The position numbers and the translations under genes are program-made. Source: Annulohypoxylon bovei var. microspora (Eukaryota; Ascomycota; Sordariomycetes; Xylariales; Hypoxylaceae). Taken from it: 22,496 bases of DNA. Under the pieces are notes generated by a model. The model did not search any database. It was not told where the DNA came from and saw only the letters and a program-made list of their open reading frames with translations. Location: positions 1 to 22,496 of the forward strand of contig MU405472.1 in the NCBI GenBank assembly GCA_022836615.1. The letters are read 5' to 3'. How positions within the stretch are numbered: position 1 is the first letter of the stretch; each line of letters starts with the position of its first letter. Of the stretch, positions 10,057-21,959 are shown one piece after another.

Positions 10057-13000
10057 TTTTCTTCCTTTATTTTTTAAAGCTTATAATTGTAAAAGCTTTT
10101 TTATTTACTTTGTTTTTTACCTTAAATTGTTAATAAAATGTTTTTAAAGCCTTTATATTTTTTAATTTTTTTTAAGGTTCTTATATTAATTTTATGTAAT
10201 TTTTTTATTTAATTAATATTATTTTATATATACTTTATCCTTTACGCTTGTTTTTTAATCGCAAGATTTTTTTAATAATATATTTAAGGTTTTTATTATT
10301 TTAATTAATAAGGGGTGGTGGTTAAGCGTTATTTTATATTTAAAATAATAACAAGTTTATAATTATTAATTTAAATAATTTAATATAGAATTATGGTTAA
10401 ATTTTTATAAGTATGTTTAATTTTATTATATAAAGGTTAATTACCTTGGTTATTTTATATTTTATATATAATTAAGAAAGTTTTTTTTTAAGTTATAATA
10501 TTACGATGTTTTTTAAGTTTAATTAAATTTTATCGTTTATTTTATATTTAAAGCCTTTTAATTAAAATTAATTTATTATATATTTTATACATTTTTAAAT
10601 TACAACCATAACAGTTTAAATATATTCATTAACTTTTTTAATTTTAATTATAAAGTTTATAATTTATTATTTTTTAAATAACTTGCTTAAGGCTTTATTA
10701 ATGATTTATTTAATTAAATATATATAATATTTATATATTATATAAAAAAAGTTTAACCTAACCATTATGTTTTAATTATTAATCGTTATTATCGTTATAA
10801 GTAATATTTTTAATTAATTAAATTATATATAAGTTAAAAAATATTATAAATATATTTATACTTTTTAATTTATTTTTTCCATAAACCCATTAATCTTTAA
10901 ATTAAAAGTAATAAATAAATGTTATATTATTTTTATTAATTTATAAAATTTTATTTAAAATGTATTTATTTAATTGCTTTTTTAATTTAATATTACCGCC
11001 GTAAAAAGGTTATAATATTTAATATAAATGTATATAAACTTTATAATATATGTTTTAACTTTTATGGTATTTATTATTTTTAATAAAACTTATTTTAATA
11101 ATTAATAAGTAACCACCATTAAATACCAAGGGTCCCCCCTTTTTTTTATCGATATTTTTATCATGAAATTAATAAATAACTTTAAAAAGTAACGATTAAA
11201 AATGGGTAAAGATTTTAATAATCCTTTTCGTTAAATTTATTAAATGTAAATTTAATTATAAATATTATAATTTTTATAAAACTTTTATATATTTTATTTT
11301 ATAATTAATTAATAAAAAGATTTTAAAGTAATTATAATAATATTATTATTTTTTAAATAACTTGTAATATAAGAATTATAAACATTTTAAATTATAATTA
11401 TTTTAAAGGGTTTTTAATTTAATATTTATATTTATTCCTTAAACGATATAACTTTTTTATCGTTTAAATTATATTTAATAATTAAAACTTTATTTCCCGA
11501 ACCGGCAATTAATAACAATACATGAAGTTGTAAAATAAAAACAATTTAATTAATTAAAAAAGGCTTAAAAACCCCCACTATTTTGCATTAATAAAAAAAG
11601 GTTATTTCGCGGCGTAAAAATCTTAATATTATTAAGTTTTAATACATGTAACATAAGCAAAATTAATATAAGAAAAAATGTATTTAATTTTTTTGAATTT
11701 TTAATTAATTGCATCCTTTAATACTTTTATGGGTCATTGTACTTGTTATTAATTACCGGTTCGGGAAATAATCCTTAAAAATTAACGGGAAATAATAATT
11801 ACCTTTATTAATAACCTTATAAATTATTTTAAAATTTATATCTTTAATAACCCTTTAATTTTATAAGGTTTATAAGTTTTTGTTATAAAAAATTCTTTTT
11901 CCGGTGGGTATAATTACAAGGTTTTAATCCGGTATTACCCCTTTTTTTAACATTTTAATAACATTTATTAAAAACATTTAAATACTTATCATCGTTGTTT
12001 TTATTAGGAATAACCATTTTTGTTTAAGTAAATATTATATATGGTTTATTACCTTTTTATTTTTTTAATTTACCGGGATATTTTAACTTCGTTTTAATAA
12101 AGCATTAAATTATTTTACTTTTTTATTAACTTAATACTTTATAATAAAGTTAAATTTTAATAAAGTTTACTTTTAATGTATTTAATGTTTATTTAATTTA
12201 TAAATAATTATGAAATATTTTAAGTTTTTATAATTTATAAAAATTATAAAAAATTTAATTATTTTTTATAACTCTTTTTGTTATATTTTTATTAATTTAA
12301 TAATTATTAAAAGTTTTTTATTATATATTTTATAATTATATTCGGTTAATAATAACTTTGTTAAATGATAAGCCACAAGTTTTAATATTTTATTATAATC
12401 CTTTTATAAAAGGTAAGTTTTTAAAGCCCACCTTAAATAATCCGCTTTTAAATATGTTTCTTAATTAAGATTTTAATAAATTAAAATTAATATAATAATA
12501 AATAAGTATTTTAATTCCTTAAACACCACGTTTATTTTTTACTTTTATTTAAAGAAGGTTTTTTTTTTATTAAAATAATTAAAGGGGTAATTAATTTATT
12601 AAATCCTTTAATAAACGTTTTATAAAAATTCGTAAACCTTAAAAAATTGTAAACTCCTTGTACATTCGTAAGTAATTTTTATCTTTTAATAATTATAACT
12701 TTATTAAAATTTATTTTAATCTTTTTTCCCATCGTAATAATAAAGCTTAGGTATTTAATTTTCTTTATAATAAAAAGGTATTTAAAAAGGTTTAATTTTA
12801 AATTAACATTATTAAAACATTTTAATACCATTTTAACCTTATCCATATAATTTTTATAAAACTTATTTAAATAAATTATTACATTATTTATGTATATTAA
12901 ATAATAATCATTTAAAAGGTTAAATAAAGTTTTATTAATATAATATTAAAACGTTATTAACGCTTTATATAACTTAAAAAATGTGATTAATTACTCGAAA

Positions 13001-13995
13001 ACCTTAAATTAAATATAAAAAATAATCTTCCATTTATTTTTTTTTTATTTATAATTTATAAAATATAACTTTAACATTAACCTTAATTAACCACTTAACT
13101 TTATAAAAAAATTATAAAATTTCTTTAATTAATGGTAATAAATAATAATCACGTGTTAAAATAACATTAAAAGCTTTATAATTTATATAAAATTAAAAGC
13201 CACCTTTTAATTTCTTTATAAATAATATTAATACTTTTTTTAATAAATTATTAACTTTAATTCACCTTTTATTTAATAAGTTTATTAAGATTTTTCATAA
13301 CATTAAAAACTTTTCTTTTAACATATTATATAAAGACCTTTATAAAACCTTTTTTCTTTATTTTAATCATTTTTTTATAAATTAACCTTAATATTTAACT
13401 TTAACCTTAATAATAATAACATTATACTTTTATTATTTAAAAAGTTTTTAACTTAATCTTTTAATTTATTAAATAACACTTTTTAAATTTAATTAATCGT
13501 AAACTTTTCTTTTTTTTTAATATAATATTAATATTTTGTATAATAATATTAAAGATTTAAACATTTTCGCCATTTTTTTTATATTAACATTTCTTTTCTT
13601 AAGTTACAAATATTAAAAACACATTTCTTATTATATATTTAACTTTTTTAGTTTATAAGCACTTTATTTTAATATTATAAAGTGTTTAAATAATATTTTA
13701 ATTTTTTTCGTATATTATTAAATTATATTTCTTTAAACTTATTTTAATCGACTTTCTTTTCGTTTTATAAATAATATTATTTCATTCCATTTACAATTTT
13801 TTTAATATTAAAAAAAACATAAGATTTAAGATAATATAACCTTATATTCATTTCTTTTTATTATTTATATTAATTTCCACATATATAAACATATTAATCA
13901 TATAAAATTCCCCATTTTTAATTAATTTTAATTCCTTTTTTTAAATAAATACACGTAATAACTTTATTTATTATATAAATCTTTTATTAAATATT
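10057..13995 (-). pseudogene. Element C pol: protease-RT-RNase H-integrase-chromodomain, degraded
   Basis: This is the only uninterrupted pol of the A/B/C family in the window, read right to left. The protease and linker are at about 13950-13720, RT at about 13290-12570, RNase H at about 12560-12050, and integrase from about 12000 to 10340. The integrase reads straight from the LNLKNI codons (about 10530-10505) into the Y-K-I-T-K-V-I segment, with no trace of the insert found in A. A chromodomain follows at about 10320-10120. The RT active site reads YINN (12883-12894) in place of YVDD. Stops and length changes are frequent, and differences from A and B are mainly transitions. The integrase HHCC region and catalytic core are too altered to list all metal-binding residues with confidence. 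Confidence 0.85.
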
Positions 13996-14670
13996 AAATA
14001 TATTAAACATTTTAAATTTATAAATATATTAATAAACTTTTATTTGTTTAATAAAGTTTTAATTAAAAAAGGGGTGGTATATATTTTATTTAAAACTTTT
14101 TTAATATTTACAAATTTTAATATTAACCTTTAAGTATAACTTTACTTAAAGGTTATTTGTTTTTTAAGTATTTTAATAATTTATAATTATTCTTAACATT
14201 TTAATCATTTTAAGCTTTTATAATAATCATTTATAATATACCGTTTTTATTATTATAATCCAATTAAAATATAATTTGAAATAATGGGTAAATTATTATA
14301 AGGTACCTTATTTTCGTGTAATAAATATATTTGCCTTTTCTTTTAAATTTTTTAAACTTTTAATTTAATTTTTATTATACTTTTAATAAATTATTATTAC
14401 CTTAATGTAAATTATTTATTTAATTTATTATTATAATTATTATAATAATTAAAGTTATATAATTCACTTTACTTATAATTATATTTCCATTTTTATTAAA
14501 CTTTAATTTTTATTTTTAAATAATTATTATATTAATAAAATTAATAACCTTTTAATTAAGTGTTCTTTTATATTAAATAATCATAAAATAATTATTTTTT
14601 TTCTTATAATTTAATATTTTTTCCATTTTAATTATTACGTCGTTAACTTTAATTACCCACTTATTATAAT
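13996..14670 (-). pseudogene. Element C gag, 3' part, interrupted by element D
   Basis: On the minus strand this matches element B from about 5936 to 6590. The best block, 14600-14665, carries the KWVIKVNDVIIKMEK counterpart. The zinc-knuckle counterpart near 14310-14360 has lost all its Cys and His ligands. Homology to B breaks exactly at 14670 and resumes at 22162-22166, where the ATAAT target site of element D is repeated. The remaining gag is therefore at 22167-22496. Confidence 0.82.
14666..14670. repeat. Left target-site duplication of element D (ATAAT)
   Basis: ATAAT directly abuts the left LTR. Element B has a single ATAAT at the matching gag position (ATTAT near 5940 on the + strand), and a second copy follows the right LTR at 22162-22166. 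Five bases is usual for Ty3/gypsy integrases. Confidence 0.85.
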
Positions 14671-14872
14671 TAATAAAACCTTGTAAATAAGGTAAAAATG
14701 TGTAACATTAATAAAGCTTTTAATCTTTAAAAGAACGTAAGAATTTAAATAAAATCTTTTTTAAAGATTTTATTTTATTTATAATATATGTTTTAATTAT
14801 TTATTAGTTAATAAGCTTTATTTTACGCCATTTTCTTAAAATACTTCCTTATCTTTTAAAGGATTTATATTA
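14671..14872 (-). repeat. 3' LTR of element D
   Basis: Its 202 bp start TAATAAAACC and end TATTA on the + strand, so the original TG and CA ends have become TA. It aligns without gaps with 21960-22161; the differences seen are all C/T or G/A. The perfect core AATAAAGCTTTTAATCTTTA is shared by both copies. Confidence 0.9.
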
Positions 14873-16650
14873 AAAACCTTAGGCATAAAAGAATCTTTAT
14901 TATTTTTATTAAATATCTTCTTTTAAATTTTTAATAATTCTTAATAAGCCATCCGCGGCGTTACATTTTTACTCGTTTATTTTTTACGTTTTCCATTAAA
15001 ATACAACCGCCTTTTTATTCTTAATATTTTATAATTAAATCTTTAGAATTTTTTAATTTATCCTTAAAGATTTATAAGTTATTTTTACGATTATAACCTT
15101 TTTATTTAATTAAGTATTAGAAATTATTTTTATAATAATTAAGTTTATACTTTAATATAATTTCCGTTTTGTAAATTAAATTATATCCATTTTCTTAATT
15201 AGTTTTTATAGATTTTAAGGGAAAAAGTCGGTAATAAAATAAATTAAATCCTTTAAATCTTAAAAAAAAATGTATTATTAAAATAATTAAATGGATATAA
15301 AAGTTTATAAGTAAGTTTAACTTGTACGTTAAGCGATCCACACGCTCCTCAACTTTCCATGGATTAATATATTATTATAAGAATTTTTATAATAATTTTC
15401 CAAAGAAATAATAACTTTTATAAAGATATAAATATACCTTTTTTTCCATTATATATTCCCACATAATATACTTTTTATTATAAGCATATTTAGCTTTTAC
15501 CGCGGTAAAATTTATAATTAATTTTATATCTTAATATAAATATTCCCGTATAAACCAAATATTTTTAAAGGAATTAATATTAACTTTAATTAAAATATTT
15601 AATAGTTTTAAAAGCTTAAAACCAAAGAATTATTTATATAATGTAAATTAAATTATTTCTAAATAAACATTATTTAAGTTTTATTATAATAATGGTAATA
15701 CATTAATTTAATTAACGTTAAAATTCATAAAATTATAATATTAAATAATTATTTTTATAATTTAATTTTTTTATTCGGAAAATCCGTCCGTTTAAAAATG
15801 ATAAATAATAATTATTAATAAACGAATACTAAATGTTTTTTATAATTTTTATTAGAATTTAAATGTAAATTTATAATTTTTATCCGATATAATTCTTTTA
15901 AGAATTTTTTAATTAAATAACAAAAATTAAGTTATTAAAGTTATGGCTTAATTTTCAACGATGTACTTTTTATTTTTAAGAATAAACATCGATCTTTTAA
16001 ATGTTAAATAAGAAATTAACATAAAAGTATTATAAGAATTATAATATTTTTTATCTTTTTTTAATTATTAAAAGGTTCTTTTATTATTAACTTTAAGGAA
16101 TTTTATAATAAAGTTTATTATAATAATTTACATTAATAAAGGATTTTTAAGTTAAATAAGTTAATAATCCTTTGCAAGCTTAAATTATGAAATTTAATTA
16201 AACTAGTATTTAATGTAATGTTAAAAGTATTTATTAATTAAGAAAGATTTTTATTTAAAAATATATTTTTTTAAGTTTTTCATTATATAACCTTTTTTAA
16301 AATAATGTTTATTATTATACATGTTTTAAAATATTCTTTAAATTATTATATGGGATATATAAAGGCGGCATATACCATTATAAGTAATATTATATAATAA
16401 ATTATTAATGATTTTAAAAAGATAATTAAGTTGTAAAAAATTATTAATAATTTTATTATTAAAATCCTTTATATTAATAATGATTATAATAAATTTTATA
16501 TCCATTTTATAACCCTTATAAAATTATTATTAAAGGACATTATTTATCATTACTTTTAATATTATTTAAACTTAATTAAATATTATAAGTTCATCGCTTT
16601 TATCGATGTTACGATCCGTGGTTTTAACATCTTATAGCGTTCTTAAACGG
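14873..16650 (-). pseudogene. Element D integrase with C-terminal chromodomain, degraded
   Basis: Read on the minus strand from VPNALSRLRTL (about 16650-16615), the sequence passes through the HHCC region. This contains GICRLYIPYII and HYFKKGYIMKNLKKYIF (about 16380-16250); the His is kept while the later Cys positions are changed. The catalytic core follows. The first acidic residue reads as Asn in INFII (about 16105-16120), the second is kept in IISDKN (about 15880-15897), and the Glu is kept in TDGFSE (about 15774-15792). Further on, WKVEERVDRLTYKLNL (about 15360-15310) is an unusually intact stretch. At about 15175-15020 a YLIK-KGYNRKNN segment followed by FKDKLKNSKDLIIKY resembles a chromodomain (YLVKWKGY then W-P-E-NL). 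Between 14873 and about 15000 I see no further domain and no clear polypurine tract. Confidence 0.85.
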
Positions 16651-17345
16651 CTTAACGCATTAGGTACGAAATTTAACCGTTTTAATAAATGATAAATTTA
16701 TATAATATATTATAATAAATATATAAACAAGTTTATTAATCTTTGATTTATTTAATTAATGGAAGATATATTAAATATAATTTAATTTATAATATCTTTT
16801 ATTATAATGTGGTTTATTAATACGATAATAATAATAATAAAAAATTAAATAATTATACGGAATTTCTTTACTATTTAAACCAAGTAAATTACTTTTATTT
16901 CCGAAGGATTATAACGTATTTCCGCTTTAAACAAGTATTAACTCAAGAATATAACCGGTTAAATTTATTAAGTAAAAATAATTTTATTAAAAATTTAAAT
17001 ATAATCATTTTTAAAGTAAAAAATTATAACATTAAATCTTTATTTAAAAAATCCATTTATTTATAAAAATAATATCTTATTTAAATTATAATAATAAAAC
17101 GTCCATTCTTAATAAAAAATGTTTTAAAATGCTTTAAAAAATGTTATCTTAACTTTTATAAGGTTATAATACGTTAATTAATAATATGCTTACCTTTTAT
17201 TAAGATTTTTATCTTAAACTTATTTTATTTTTTTTCTTTTTATAAAAAGAATTATTTTACGCTTTTATAAAAGTTTTGTTATTTATGTATAATAAAAAAT
17301 GAACGTTTAAAGGAAATTAATAATGTTTAAATATTATTTAAAAGC
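16651..17345 (-). pseudogene. Element D RNase H region, degraded
   Basis: This lies between the RT and the VPNALSRL block that ends RNase H in many gypsy elements. The translation is heavily interrupted, and I can recognise only short pieces such as the K-R-L-N-F-V-P start of the terminal block. The assignment therefore rests on position and on the two well-read neighbours. No catalytic Asp or Glu could be placed with confidence. Confidence 0.6.
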
Positions 17346-18020
17346 TTTTAATTATTAAGGGAAAGCGAGGTTTTTAATTATAAAAAACTAATTTTCAATT
17401 ATAAATATTTTAAAAGCATCCATACAAAAACTTAAAAGTTTTATAAAAGGATATTTTAAAAAAGATTTCTTAAAAAACATAAAAATTCCTTTTTTATAAA
17501 AAAACTTAAAAATGGATTTCAAATGAAAGAAATGTTTTTTTACGATGTTTAAAAAAATCACGATATCATTAATGAAAGTTTTAACATATATAGAGTTTTT
17601 TTAAAATAATTTATTTATGTATTTTTAAACGTATATAAGAAAATTCCAAAATCCCATTAATATAATTATTAATTATTTTAAATTGTAATAATTAATCATT
17701 ATAAAGTAATTATAAAAATCCTTATATATGAAAAATTAATAAAAGAAAATAATTATATTAATAATGGTAATAAAATATTTCCTTCGAAAGAAAGTTATTA
17801 CTTTAAATTATAACGATAATAAATAATTATTTAATATAATTACTCGATTAAAGTTATGTAAATTTATTATTATTTTTCCTTTTTAAACGTCGTATATTAT
17901 ACGTTATATGATAAAAATAAGATATATAAATAATATTAAATCGTTTACCCATTCCATTTTATCCTATTTATAAAGGGTATTATAAATTTAATTTAAAAAT
18001 TCTTTATTTTTTTTATTTAA
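17346..18020 (-). pseudogene. Element D reverse transcriptase, degraded, FIND active site
   Basis: The minus strand reads nearly in one frame. KMEWVNDLILFIYLIFI comes first, followed by the counterpart of the VVVDIRxLN and PDxYPLPLQ blocks (about 17880-17820). Next are ILMGFWNF (aligned with VAVMGYRNSPAY) and YINKLF. The active site VKTFINDIVIF follows at about 17555-17580; FIND itself is 17565-17576, where the family has a YVDD or FIDD motif. KKHFFHLKSIFKFFYKKGI and KKSFLKYPFIKLLSF then match EEHxxHLxxVFxLF and PSKxFLGYPSVxLLG. Only the first catalytic Asp is lost (GAT to AAT). This RT type, with the MGYRNSPAYVQR block, is known from fungal gypsy elements and is distinct from that of A/B/C. 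Confidence 0.88.
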
Positions 18021-19760
18021 AAGGTAAAATTTAAAATTAAACTTTTAATTTTATTATTTTTCCATAAAAGAAACCTTTAATTATTCTTTTTTAAAAACGT
18101 GTATAATGTTTTAATTTATTTATAACTTTAAAAAAAAAGATGTAAGATTTGTTATTTAAATGGTAAATATATTATTTTCGGTGTATACATGAATTTTTTC
18201 CTTTATAATATGCTTGGGTAAATTTACGGGCTTTTTAATGTTAAAAGTAAAATATACTTTCGGAATTTTAAGCTTTAACTTACTTTTTAAGTTTAATGTT
18301 TTACTTTAAGATTTTTATATTATAACGAATATAACATTTATTAATAAGGTTAAATTAAATTTATTAAGCTTATTAATGGTTAATTTTAAAAAGTTTATTA
18401 TACGTAATTAAAAAATGGTATTAAAAATTATTATTATAATAATAAAAGTTATAATAAATTAAACGTTTATAAAAATATTATTTATTTATAAAAGTTTAAA
18501 TATATTTTTTATTTACATTAAATTAAAAATAAAGTTAAACATTATAATATTTAAATTATATAATTTAATTACGTTTATTAAAATAACGTTAATAAAAATT
18601 AAGTTTATTAATGCGTTTATTATAGTTAAAATAAACGTAACCGTAATGGTTATTATTAAGGTTTTAAACGTGGATATCCACGAGTTAATAAAGTATCCGT
18701 TATTAACATTTTTTGAAATTATTCCGACATGGCTTTTCCTTAAAATCGTCATGAATTTATTAAAGATGTTTTTAATAATTATTATGCGAAGGATCCGTGT
18801 ATTTATTATGGCGTTTATAATTATGTTATAAATAATTATAAAAAAAAAACTACGGTTAATTAATAATGGTTTATAATTTATTTATATATAAACGTTTTAT
18901 TTAAAAGTAATAATTACTTTTTAAATATTTATCATTTTATAAACATAAGGGTAATTATAAACTTATATTTTAAAGGAAATTTTAAAATTATTTAACTTTA
19001 TAAAAAATATAATTTAAATTTCATAATAAATATTAACTTAATATAACTTAAGAAAATTATTTTTAATAAGTAAATTAAGTTTTATTTCATTTTTAATAAT
19101 TTATTTAAATTTTTTAAATTAAAGTAATTTAATTTCATTATTTTTACTTTTTTTTAAAATATAATAAACGAAGGTAATTTAATTAATAACCTTTATTTAT
19201 TTTTTATTAAATCTTTTAATAAAGCTTTATTATTTTTTAATAATATATTTAAGTTTATTAAAGAAAAAACGGTTAATTATTATATAATTCGTTTTAAAAT
19301 TAACATAAACCTTAATATTATTATTTATTAATTATAAATGTATTTTAATGTATAAATATATATAATTAAATAAAAAGGAATTAATAAAAAGATTAATAAT
19401 TAATATCATTTTTACCTTTAAAAACTTAATATTATTAAAGGTTAACTTCGTTTACTTTTATGGTTTTAAAATAATTTTAAAAGGTCGGCGGATTTTTTTC
19501 TTAATATTATTATAAATATAAACGTGTTAAAACATTTTATTCTTCGAATTAAAAATTATTTAATAATAATTACATGTACGATAATTAAGGTTTATAATTA
19601 ATAACATACGAAATGTTTTTTAAATAAAATTAAAAGTATATTTATATTTATATTATTATTTTATTTAAACGAATAAAAATTGTTTTTTATAATATTTATA
19701 AGTTATTATAATATTAAAAGTAATATTAATAAAATTAATTTTATTATTAAAATTAATATA
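18021..19760 (-). pseudogene. Element D gag-pol linker and protease region, not resolved
   Basis: By position this should hold the end of gag, the protease and the N-terminal RT extension. I can read a KKPVNLPKHIIKEKIHVYTENN segment (about 18250-18170) that leads in frame towards the RT. Around 18640-18840 one minus frame is rich in N, Y, H and K (NNNHYGYVYFNYNKRINKL) and another is hydrophobic. I cannot decide which was coding and recognise no aspartic protease motif. No zinc knuckle could be confirmed. Confidence 0.45.
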
Positions 19761-20165
19761 ATTTAAAAAATGAATAAAAAGATTTTCGTTAAATCCATTT
19801 TATTTGTTTATTTAATGGACTTTTTTTCTATAATTTCCATCCTTTTAATTCCGGTCCTTACCGTAATTTATATTATAATCCCGGCTTTAATTACATTTAT
19901 CATCCCGTTATTAACCGTCGCTTTAATCACCATTACGATAATTTTAATTCCGATTATTATAATAATTTTTAAAGTAATCGTTACTCCGACGATTTTTTAA
20001 ATAATCGCCGCTTTAATAATTTTTCAAGTAATCGCCGTTCCGACGATTATTTCCGCGATCGTTTTATCGATTATTTTATCGATTGTTTCGTCGGTTATTT
20101 CGTCGGTCGTTTCGTTAATTATTTTAACGCATCCGGTTATAATTAAATTAATATTTTGCAAAAAA
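19761..20165 (-). pseudogene. Element D gag: Arg/Asn-rich tail with internal repeats
   Basis: In one minus-strand frame this stretch encodes a run of RRNN/RRND units, then repeated NRRxGDYLK-like units, then further R-, N- and D-rich sequence. The composition resembles the Arg/Asp-rich, RNA-binding tail of some fungal gypsy gag proteins, with most Asp read as Asn after G-to-A change. The DNA shows the same thing as two tandem repeats (12-bp and 27-bp periods), both multiples of three, and CG-rich arginine codons have survived RIP well. The + strand stop-free run here is the mirror of this and is not a gene. Confidence 0.55.
19975..20123 (-). repeat. Codon-phased tandem repeats (27-bp and 12-bp) in element D gag tail
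   Basis: TAATCG recurs at 19975, 20002 and 20029, giving three imperfect 27-bp units. From 20040 to 20123 seven 12-bp units follow a TCGTCGGTTATT-like consensus on the + strand, with C/T and G/A variation. Neither period breaks the reading frame (nine and four codons). Confidence 0.75.
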
Positions 20166-21959
20166 TTAATTACTTTTATTATTACGGTATATATTATAAA
20201 TTAAAAAAATTATATAATAATTTTTCTTTTTTAAATTTATAAAGGAAAATTTAAATTAATTTATAAGGAATAAGTTATTTATTATTTTCATGGTAATGGA
20301 TTTGCTTTTTTAACTTTCCTTATATAATTTTTAAAGGATTTAATTTTATATAAAGTTTATAAAAATTATTAAATTTTTAAAAACATTTTTATTTAAATTA
20401 TTATAATAATTTTATATTAATTTTAATTTTTAAAACCCATTATTTTATAAACGCGCGCATATTAAACTTTCTTTTAAATATATTTTTAAATTATATTTTT
20501 TCCATCCATTAATCTTTTTATGTTTAATATGGTAAATATAAATAAAAAAAAATAACACTTAAATTTATATAAAATTATTTTTTTAAACTTTTAAACATTT
20601 TATTTAATTTTTTAAATTATAATTTTCCATGCTTATTTATAATAAATTCATTATTTTATTAATTCAAGCTTAATTCGTTTAATAAAATTAAAAATAAAGC
20701 TTAAAATTAACGTTTATTATCGTTTTAAATATAAAAATCTTTATAAAAAAAAATTTAATTAATAAAATAATATACATTAATAAAAATAATAATGCACCCA
20801 TTAATAATAATTCCACGATTTTAAAAATCGTTAAAATTAAAATTAAATTACTTAATATCATTTTTTTTAAACCTTATAATAAATCGATTATTATTTAAAA
20901 TAAATTTATTTATAACGTTAAATTTACTTTAATATTCATTATTTTTAATTTATTATTTAAGTTATTACTTAATGTCGTTTTATAATAATATATCCATTTA
21001 ATTAAATAATATATTCATAATTCCAAAAAATTAACATTTATTTAAATAAAATAAAATTCCATTAACTTTTTAATAACAAAGATATTATCATTTATATTAT
21101 CCATTTAATCATGAAAAATATTTTTTATTTACATAATTTAATCGTTAATATTTTAAATAATAAGTTTTTTAATTATTTTAATCTTTTAAATTAATATTAA
21201 AATACTTATAATAAAATTAAAACTCCTTTCATGTTAAACATTATTTCTTATAATAAACATTTTTAAAAACTTTTTATAATTAAAGAAATTTATAAAATGC
21301 TTTAATAATTAAAAAAATAAATATATTAAAAAAAAAGGAAAATAAAAAAAAATTAAAATAATAAAATGTAAATTAAAGTGAATAAATAAAGATTTTCTAA
21401 TATATAATCTTTTATAAGCTTATTATTAAATAAAAAGTAACATTAAATTAACTTTTTTCGAAAGAAATATATAAATAAAAAGGAAAATCTATAATTTAAA
21501 AAAAATATTTTTCATATAAAAAAAATTAAAAAATAATTTTATAAAAATATATTAAAGTAAAAAGAATGAATTTTTAAATATATTATAAATATAAAAACTT
21601 TTATAAATATAAGTTCTTTAATTAATAAAATTAATAATAAATTTTAATAATAAATAATATTCTACACAAGCTTAATATTAAGCGTTAATAAATGATATAA
21701 AACGTAATTTATATCACTTAAATTATTTAATTAAGTTTAATAATGATTATAATAAAATAATACATATATATATATATTAATTTATTTCTTTAACATATTA
21801 AAGGATTAATAAAAAATGTAAAATTAATTAATTAACGGTATATTTAAAAGGTTACATATATAATTATAAATAATTTATACATGTAATTTTAAAAATAACC
21901 AATGATATAATATGGTTTAATTAATTTTATAATAAAAGAACTTTTTAAAATTATTAATT
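20166..21959 (-). pseudogene. Element D leader and N-terminal gag, unrecognised
   Basis: By position this is the 5' part of element D: the primer-binding site just below 21960, the leader and the first part of gag. The sequence is extremely AT-rich with stops in every frame. I found no recognisable gag motif, no start codon I trust and no tRNA-complementary primer site next to the LTR. From 21290 to 21560 the + strand is notably A-rich. Nothing suggests an extra gene. Confidence 0.4.

Noticed and set aside
15305..15365. GC-richer island with CGATCCACACGCTCCTC as a possible host gene or RNA remnant
   Set aside because: On the minus strand it reads WKVEERVDRLTYKLNL in the same frame as the element D integrase, so it is simply a less mutated part of that gene.
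16590..16680. Second GC-richer island in element D as a possible tRNA
   Set aside because: The minus strand gives VPNALSRLRTL and DVKTTDRNIDKSDEL, the end of RNase H and the linker to integrase. No cloverleaf pairing was found.
18513..18752. Stop-free minus-strand run of 79 codons in element D
   Set aside because: It is on the coding strand, but its hydrophobic, I/T-rich translation matches nothing and another frame there has a more gag-like composition. I treat it as a chance opening in RIPed sequence.
18646..18831. Stop-free + strand run of 61 codons
   Set aside because: It lies antisense within element D, whose coding strand is minus as shown by RT and integrase on both reading and order. 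It has no recognisable domain.
19770..20000. Stop-free + strand run of 76 codons that looks like a membrane protein
   Set aside because: It is the mirror of the Arg/Asn-rich repeat region of element D gag. The hydrophobic I/L/V composition is what the complement of such AT-rich codons gives.
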